Of a stretch of DNA of 7,460 nt, positions 1 through 4,415 are shown one piece after another. This stretch comes from JAWLFY01 sp964462125. GTDB taxonomy: Bacteria; Planctomycetota; Planctomycetia; Pirellulales; Pirellulaceae. Position 1 is the stretch's first letter. Each line of letters starts with the position of its first letter. The position numbers and the translations under genes were made by a program. The notes beneath the pieces are model-generated. The model saw only the letters and a list, made by a program, of their open reading frames with translations. It was not told the DNA's origin and did not search any database. The stretch lies in contig CAYWXT010000267.1 in the NCBI GenBank assembly GCA_964462125.1, positions 1-7,460 on the forward strand, read 5' to 3'.

Positions 1-383
1 TGCACCAGTGGCATGTCGAGATGGTCCAGGACGACATACATCAACCGATCGCGAATCTGGACCTGATTGGGGTCGCGGAGCCACTGCGGGTCGACCTGGC
101 GGAGCATCTGTTCGGAGGCCTCCAGGATCTCCATCCGTGTTTTCGTCAGCCGCTCCTCGCCGAGCTGGCGTTTGCCCGGATCGACGATCGCGTGCAAGCG
201 AAAGTGGTAGACCTTCTCCGGATTGGCGATCGGCTGGATCCGGAACTGACCGATCTCGATGGTCGAGCTCCGCAACTCGTTCAGTCGCGCGACACGGCTC
301 CGCACATACGCAATCGCGGCGGCGTGAACCGCTACCATGAGGAGGATCAGTCCGGCGACCCAGAAACGGCGAAGAAATTGCAC
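1..383 (-). CDS. Small single-pass membrane protein, possibly FliL-like (3' end outside window)
   Basis: Seen: an uninterrupted minus-strand frame of 127 codons runs from GTG at 383-381 to the left edge without a stop. The product starts with a short basic stretch (RRF at 5-7). One hydrophobic helix follows (about residues 7-27, WVAGLILLMVAV...), then a soluble part with FRLHAIVDPG (61-70), a charged helix (78-97), LRDPNQVQIRDRL (102-114) and LDMPLV at the cut. Codons are GC-rich in third position, as in the neighbours, and the opposite strand reads as low-complexity shadow. Known: FliL proteins have one N-terminal membrane helix, a strand resembling YHFRLHAIVDP, and an 'LRDR...L...' helix near the C-terminus. 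Inference: a FliL-like or related stator-associated protein is possible, but similarity is weak and the C-terminus is missing. The start is uncertain because there is no clear Shine-Dalgarno sequence; further GTG codons lie upstream in frame, inside the 10-bp repeats. The gene is divergent from the lipid kinase gene. Confidence 0.7.
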   Translation of the reverse strand, partial: MQFLRRFWVAGLILLMVAVHAAAIAYVRSRVARLNELRSSTIEIGQFRIQPIANPEKVYHFRLHAIVDPGKRQLGEERLTKTRMEILEASEQMLRQVDPQWLRDPNQVQIRDRLMYVVLDHLDMPLV

Positions 384-430
384 GGAAGCACTTCGTTGGT
401 GGAGGAAACAGGGTCCGGAAAACCATAGAA

Positions 431-470
431 CACGAAAACGCGCGAAAACACACGAAAACACACGAAAACG
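431..470. repeat. Four tandem 10-bp units with phased A4 tracts
   Basis: Four consecutive 10-bp units with consensus C[A/G]CGAAAAC[A/G] fill this stretch exactly, without gaps. Each carries an AAAA tract at the same place. The spacing is close to one turn of the DNA helix, so intrinsic curvature toward the minor groove of the A-tracts is expected. The array lies in the 110-bp gap between the divergent membrane-protein and lipid-kinase genes. Function is not known; it could shape the divergent promoters or be a copy of a dispersed intergenic repeat. Confidence 0.85.
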
Positions 471-493
471 CACCGGGGCACAGGAACGTCGGG

Positions 494-1483
494 ATGAATC
501 CAGCATCGGACCTCGGGACGGTTCCAACGTCGGGGCCTGGCCCCGCGGGGATCCGCGAAGCGTGGCTGTGCGCCTCGCCAAAAGCGGGATCGGGTGCGGG
601 ACGCGATCAGATCCCCTGGTTGGTTTCCTTGGCTCAGTCGGCGGGAATCACTTTCCGAGTGACAGACTCCATCGACGAGTTGCGGTCGCGTTTGGATCAA
701 GAACGGGACTGGCTGCAGCGTGGTGACCCGAGTGGGCTGGCGGTGATCGCGGCCGGTGGCGACGGGACGTTGGCGTTGATCGCGGGGCTGACCCCGCCGG
801 AGATCCCGGTCGTGCCGATGCCCTTGGGGACGGAGAATCTGCTCGCGCGTCACTTCGGCCATTCGGCCAGCGCCGAACAGACCTTCGCGACCCTGACGCG
901 CGGCACCGACTACCAGCTCGACGCGGGTCGTGTCGGGGAGCGGTTGTTTTTGGTGGTGGCCAGTGCTGGGTTTGATGCCGAAGTGGTGCGAGCCGCCCAC
1001 CTTCGCCGCGACGGACACATCGGCCGCTTTTACTATGCCGGTCCGATCTGGCGAGCGATCTGGCGGTATTCCTTCCCGCCGATCGAAATGGAATGGCAAC
1101 TCGGGGAGGGAGATTCGCGGGTGTCCGGCTCCATCGAGTGCGGTTGGGGGATGCTGTTCAATCTTCCCCGCTACGCCAGCCGATTGACCATCGAACCGGA
1201 CGCCCTGGGCGACGACGGGCGGCTCGATTTGATCGCCTTCCGCCGCGCATCGCTCCGCTCGGGATTTCGCTACGTCGGGGGCGTCGCGACCGGTCGGCAC
1301 CTCGCGTATTCCGATGTGGTTCGCCAGCGGATCGACCGCGTTGTCCTCCGTTCCGCGGGGCGTGTCCCCTACCAACTCGACGGGGACTATGCCGGTCACT
1401 TGCCGGTATCGATCGAATGCATGCCGGGCCGGGTGCGGCTGCGATTGCCGCCGGCGAACGAATCGCGGAAGATTTGCCCATGA
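494..1483 (+). CDS. Diacylglycerol/sphingosine kinase family lipid kinase
   Basis: This is a 329-aa cytosolic or membrane-peripheral kinase of the DAGK/YegS/LCB5 fold. Such enzymes transfer phosphate from ATP to a lipid hydroxyl such as diacylglycerol or a sphingoid base. Seen, in order: a SPKAGSG loop (28-34, in place of the usual NPxAGxG), the nucleotide motif AAGGDGTL (86-93), the second motif MPLGTEN (109-115), SAGFDAEV (157-164), DDGRLDLI (240-247) and a C-terminal strand pair with DGD (296-298) and VRLRLP (314-319). Oddities: the Glu that usually follows GGDGTxN is absent (GGDGTLAL). The usual Asp after PLGTxN is Leu. The acidic residue in the family's DGE motif, thought to be the catalytic base in DgkB/YegS, is Asp here. 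Start: ATG at 494 has AGGA at 482-485. The stop overlaps the kdsA start by ATGA (1480-1483), so the two are probably co-translated. NAD kinase also has GGDGT, but the C-terminal half and PLGTEN fit lipid kinases. The lipid substrate cannot be told from sequence. Confidence 0.88.
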   Translation: MNPASDLGTVPTSGPGPAGIREAWLCASPKAGSGAGRDQIPWLVSLAQSAGITFRVTDSIDELRSRLDQERDWLQRGDPSGLAVIAAGGDGTLALIAGLTPPEIPVVPMPLGTENLLARHFGHSASAEQTFATLTRGTDYQLDAGRVGERLFLVVASAGFDAEVVRAAHLRRDGHIGRFYYAGPIWRAIWRYSFPPIEMEWQLGEGDSRVSGSIECGWGMLFNLPRYASRLTIEPDALGDDGRLDLIAFRRASLRSGFRYVGGVATGRHLAYSDVVRQRIDRVVLRSAGRVPYQLDGDYAGHLPVSIECMPGRVRLRLPPANESRKICP

Positions 1484-2343
1484 ACCGACCCTCCACCGAA
1501 CCGACTCCGCCGGCGATCGCGCCGGTGTCGATCGGCCCGCACCGGTGCGGGCCGGGAAACCCGCTGCTGCTGATCGCGGGACCTTGCGTATTGCAGTCAC
1601 GCGAGCTCGCGATGCGGGTCGCCGAAACCCTGGCGGAACTGAATCGTTCCGACGAGGTTCAGGTTGTCTTCAAGGCCTCGTTTGACAAAGCGAACCGGAC
1701 TCGCGTGAATGCGGAGCGGGGGCCCGGTATGGACCAAGGGCTGGCGATGCTCGAATCGGTCGGGCGCGCCGTGGGGTTGCCCACAACGACCGACGTGCAT
1801 CTGCCGGACCAGGCGGCGGTGGTGGCGGAGGTTTGCGACCTGCTGCAGATCCCCGCCTTCTTGGCCCGCCAAACCGACCTGTTGGTCGCCGCCGGAGCCA
1901 CCGGGCGGCCGGTGAACGTGAAGAAGGGCCAGTTCATGGCGCCGGAGGACATGCAGTATGTCGTGGAGAAACTGCGGCTCAGCGGCGATGGGGGGGTGTT
2001 GCTCTGCGAACGGGGAACGTTTTTCGGTTACGGACGACTCGTCAACGACATGCAGTCGCTGCCGATCATGCGGTCGCTCGGCGCCCCGGTCGTCTTTGAC
2101 GCCACCCACAGCGTCCAACGCCCGGGGGGACTGGGGGGGGCGACCGGCGGCAACCGCGAAATGGTTGAACCTTTGGCCAGAGCCGCCGTAGCAACAGGAG
2201 TCGACGCTCTGTTTTTTGAAACCCACTCCGACCCGGAACGCTCCCCCAGCGACGGCGCGAACATGATCCCGTTGGCGGCCTTCCCCGACATGATCCGCCG
2301 ACTCCTGAGACTGCGACGGGCGGTCCTGGAAATCACCGGCTGA
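1480..2343 (+). CDS. kdsA: 3-deoxy-8-phosphooctulonate synthase (Kdo-8-phosphate synthase)
   Basis: This cytosolic enzyme condenses phosphoenolpyruvate with arabinose-5-phosphate to give Kdo-8-phosphate (EC 2.5.1.55), the precursor of the Kdo that joins lipid A to LPS core. The 287-aa product is full length for the family and has its whole motif series: LIAGPCV (31-37), FKASFDKANR (64-73), TDVH (104-107), LLQIPAFLARQTDLL (121-135), VNVKKGQF (145-152), CERGTFFGYG (176-185), FDATHSVQRPGG (206-217), FFETHSDP (245-252) and SDGANM (257-262). Cys36, His210, Glu247 and Asp258 match the metal ligands of the Aquifex-type enzyme. The E. coli type has Asn at the Cys position, so this should be a metal-dependent (class II) enzyme. 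The ATG at 1480 is preferred: the same frame stays open back to 1093, but that part lies wholly inside the lipid kinase gene and has no family similarity. The frame contains G-runs of 7, 6 and 8 bases (1990-1996, 2124-2129, 2133-2140). It implies a Gram-negative outer membrane with Kdo-containing LPS. Confidence 0.97.
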   Translation: MNRPSTEPTPPAIAPVSIGPHRCGPGNPLLLIAGPCVLQSRELAMRVAETLAELNRSDEVQVVFKASFDKANRTRVNAERGPGMDQGLAMLESVGRAVGLPTTTDVHLPDQAAVVAEVCDLLQIPAFLARQTDLLVAAGATGRPVNVKKGQFMAPEDMQYVVEKLRLSGDGGVLLCERGTFFGYGRLVNDMQSLPIMRSLGAPVVFDATHSVQRPGGLGGATGGNREMVEPLARAAVATGVDALFFETHSDPERSPSDGANMIPLAAFPDMIRRLLRLRRAVLEITG

Positions 2344-2391
2344 GCGGTCGAGCGTCCACCCCGCGCCGCTGGCTCCTTCTCGCAGTGCTGC

Positions 2392-4278
2392 ATGAACCTA
2401 ATGGACGATCTTCGCCAACCGAGTCTCAACCCGCCTCGTCGCGAACCCCTTCGCCGCGAGGGGCGCCTGTTTCAACCTCGCGCTCGGCGCGCCGCATGCT
2501 GGTTCTCCCTTGGCCTGACGCTCCTGTTCGCGTCCGCGCTGCTCGGCTGCCGCAGCGACCTGGAGGAGATTCGCAAGATCCAATCGCAGCGGGAGACGCG
2601 TCTGCAGGCGGAAGCCCACCAAGATCACTTGGCCGATATGTATCGGCTGCTCGAGCGGCTGATTGAGCTGAACTCCGACAAGGCAGCCCAGCAGATCCTC
2701 TATCACCTGAACCAGTGGTACGACATCAAAGCGCCGCAGGCCGACTCGCCAGAGTCGCCCAACCTGTTGCGAACCGACAGCCAGGCGATCCCGCCAGAGG
2801 AGCTCGCCCAGCGCGTGAGCAGTTCCCAGTTTGTTCGCCGCGACGTCGACCACCTTCGAGACGCCTACCTGTTTCGCCAAATCGTCCGCTGGGTCGATAC
2901 CCCCGAGCATGACGATTGGGTCCTGAGCGACTGGTTCGATTCGCTGGCGACAAACCCGCAAGAGGACACGGGGGGGCAAGAGGAGGCGAGCCTGGACGAT
3001 GAATCGCTGAATCAATTGGAGACGGCGACCCGTCTTTTTGACTGGACCGTTCGCAATGTGGCCCTGCAGCCGATGCGGTTGGAACCGCCCGCCGGTGTCA
3101 GCCCGCCGCCGCTGCCCGCCGGGATGGTGTTCGAAGGTCCGGGCTACCGCCAGACCGACTACCAAACCCTTTTTCGAGGGCTTGGGGATCGGTTCCAGCG
3201 AGCGGGGGTCTTCACTCAACTTTGCCGCCAAGCCGGCCTCGATAGCGCCCTGTTGGCGACGCGCTCCACCGACGCAGGCGAACTGATTCCCTGGGCGGTC
3301 GGGGTTCTGATCGATGGCGAGGTCTACCTGTTCGAACCCGAACTGGGAACCTTCATCCCGGGACCGGACCAGGTTGGGATTGCGACGCTGACTCAGGCCC
3401 GGCGAGAGGAGTCGGTGATGCGACGGTTGTCCGTCCCCGGCTTTTTTGATTACCCGCTGGACAGTGGCGACGTCCAGCAAAGCGTGGCGTTGTTGAACGT
3501 GACGGCAGAGACAATCAGCCCCCGGATGCGGCGGTTGCAGGAAAGTTTGACCGGCGACCGCCGACTCGACTTGTACGTCGACCATGTCGATCTGAGCCGG
3601 CAGCTCGAATCGGTTCCCGGCATCGCCGAGGTTCGCTGGTGGGATGTCCCGCTGTTGGCTGAGGTTTACCAGACCGCGCTGGAAGGGGCCGCCGCCCGCG
3701 ATCCGGAACTCGGGTTCTGGTACGTCTCCCGCTGGGCGATTCTCGATTCCGAGATCGATGCCGCCCAAACGCTGGCCCAAGGTCGATGGCGGCATCTGCA
3801 GGGACGATTCGACGACCGGGAGATGGAAGAGGAATCGGGAGCCCGAACGCTCTATCTGCAACAGCGGGCGCCGGAGTTCGAAATCGCCGATTTGAGGATC
3901 GACGTCGAGTTGCAGAAACAGTACGGCATCCGCCGCGAATTGGGGGTTTCGCCGGAGCTCTACGACCAACAGATTCAGCAGATCCAAGACCTGATGCGGA
4001 TGGGCAAGCGGACCGCGACCTACTGGCTGAGCCTGCTGCAGTACGACGACGGACGCTACGACACGGCGGAAAACTGGATCCGAAAACGGGTTCTCGATCC
4101 GGCCCAGTCGTCTCGCTGGGAATCGTCGGCCCGCTATAACCTCGCCCGCGCCGCCGAGCAGCTCGGGGAAACGGAGCGGGCGATTGAGTTGTACAAAACC
4201 GACGGTGAACCCCAGGAACATGGCAATCGGATCCGCGCCCGCTTGATTGCCCGCGCCGCCGACGACGGCCGCCAGTAA
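2392..4278 (+). CDS. Predicted lipoprotein with degenerate transglutaminase-like core and TPR-like C-terminus
   Basis: This 628-aa protein has no named function that I recognise. Seen: a basic N-terminal region of about 37 residues, a hydrophobic stretch (38-50) and a lipobox LLGC with the acceptor at Cys53, which together suggest export and lipid anchoring. A helical segment follows (55-110), then a Pro/Ser/Asp-rich linker. Residues 210-335 resemble a transglutaminase-like domain: LFDWTVRNV (215-223), GLGDRFQRAGVFTQLCRQAGLDSALLA (263-289), IPWAVGVLIDGEVYLFEPELG (299-319) and IPGPDQVGIATL (322-333). In active families the 'GxGDC' Cys, a His before the Trp and an Asp in 'DP' form the triad. 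Here those places hold Arg/Phe, Pro and Glu, so the core is probably non-catalytic. Residues about 543-605 look like two TPR helix pairs (YWLSLLQYDDGRYDTAENWI; ARYNLARAAEQLGETERAIELY). The start could also be ATG at 2401; neither has a clear ribosome binding site. The gene follows kdsA by 48 bp and could share its transcript. It may be a periplasmic scaffold. Confidence 0.85.
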   Translation: MNLMDDLRQPSLNPPRREPLRREGRLFQPRARRAACWFSLGLTLLFASALLGCRSDLEEIRKIQSQRETRLQAEAHQDHLADMYRLLERLIELNSDKAAQQILYHLNQWYDIKAPQADSPESPNLLRTDSQAIPPEELAQRVSSSQFVRRDVDHLRDAYLFRQIVRWVDTPEHDDWVLSDWFDSLATNPQEDTGGQEEASLDDESLNQLETATRLFDWTVRNVALQPMRLEPPAGVSPPPLPAGMVFEGPGYRQTDYQTLFRGLGDRFQRAGVFTQLCRQAGLDSALLATRSTDAGELIPWAVGVLIDGEVYLFEPELGTFIPGPDQVGIATLTQARREESVMRRLSVPGFFDYPLDSGDVQQSVALLNVTAETISPRMRRLQESLTGDRRLDLYVDHVDLSRQLESVPGIAEVRWWDVPLLAEVYQTALEGAAARDPELGFWYVSRWAILDSEIDAAQTLAQGRWRHLQGRFDDREMEEESGARTLYLQQRAPEFEIADLRIDVELQKQYGIRRELGVSPELYDQQIQQIQDLMRMGKRTATYWLSLLQYDDGRYDTAENWIRKRVLDPAQSSRWESSARYNLARAAEQLGETERAIELYKTDGEPQEHGNRIRARLIARAADDGRQ

Positions 4279-4303
4279 ACGCGTGGCAAGGATCGTGCGG
4301 CTA

Positions 4304-4315
4304 CAGCCTGGGCTG
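4304..4315. other. Small inverted repeat after the lipoprotein gene
   Basis: CAGCC (4304-4308) and GGCTG (4311-4315) are perfect inverted copies, 26 bp after the stop of the lipoprotein gene. The two bases between them are too few for a loop, so the RNA hairpin would open to a 3-4-bp stem. No U-run follows. It could be a weak terminator element or a protein site, but support is thin. Confidence 0.2.
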
Positions 4316-4360
4316 CTGGCGCGGACGCGGGCGGGGGACGAACAAATTCGGCGCTTCGGT

Positions 4361-4366
4361 TAGAAT
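4361..4366 (+). promoter_or_regulatory. Possible -10 element for the cytochrome/DUF1549/DUF1553 gene
   Basis: TAGAAT differs from the sigma-70 consensus TATAAT at one base and sits in the 137-bp gap before the large exported protein gene. The expected -35 position (about 4338-4343, ACGAAC) matches the consensus poorly and there is no TGn extension. If real, transcription would begin near 4373. That is downstream of the ATG at 4365 and upstream of the ATG at 4416, which favours 4416 as the start codon. Confidence 0.35.
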
Positions 4367-4415
4367 GAAACAGGTTCAACCCTCCCTACCTCCCGTTCTC
4401 CCCCGCCAAACCGTC

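Noticed and set aside
21..428. Plus-strand frame of 135 codons at the left end
   Set aside because: It mirrors the minus-strand membrane-protein frame, which has a coherent membrane helix and better codon use.
1093..1479. N-terminal extension of the kdsA frame
   Set aside because: The added 129 residues are Arg/Pro-rich, overlap the kinase gene and are absent from KdsA proteins; the ATG at 1480 fits the normal family length.
494..1483. NAD kinase instead of lipid kinase
   Set aside because: GGDGT is shared, but PLGTEN, SAGFDAEV, DDGRLDLI and the C-terminal DGD with a final beta strand follow the diacylglycerol kinase family order.
347..1600. Long minus-strand open frame of 417 codons opposite the lipid kinase
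   Set aside because: The product is Arg/Pro/Gly-rich with no domain, and it lies opposite a well-supported kinase gene; long antisense frames are expected in GC-rich coding DNA.
2398..4221. Long minus-strand open frame of 607 codons opposite the lipoprotein gene
   Set aside because: Nearly the whole frame mirrors the plus-strand gene, with no recognisable motif or signal. The plus-strand frame has a lipobox, a folded-domain pattern and TPR-like helices.
4279..4415. Possible small RNA or rho-independent terminator in the gap
   Set aside because: Only a 5-bp inverted repeat with a 2-base spacer and no T-run is visible, too weak to call.
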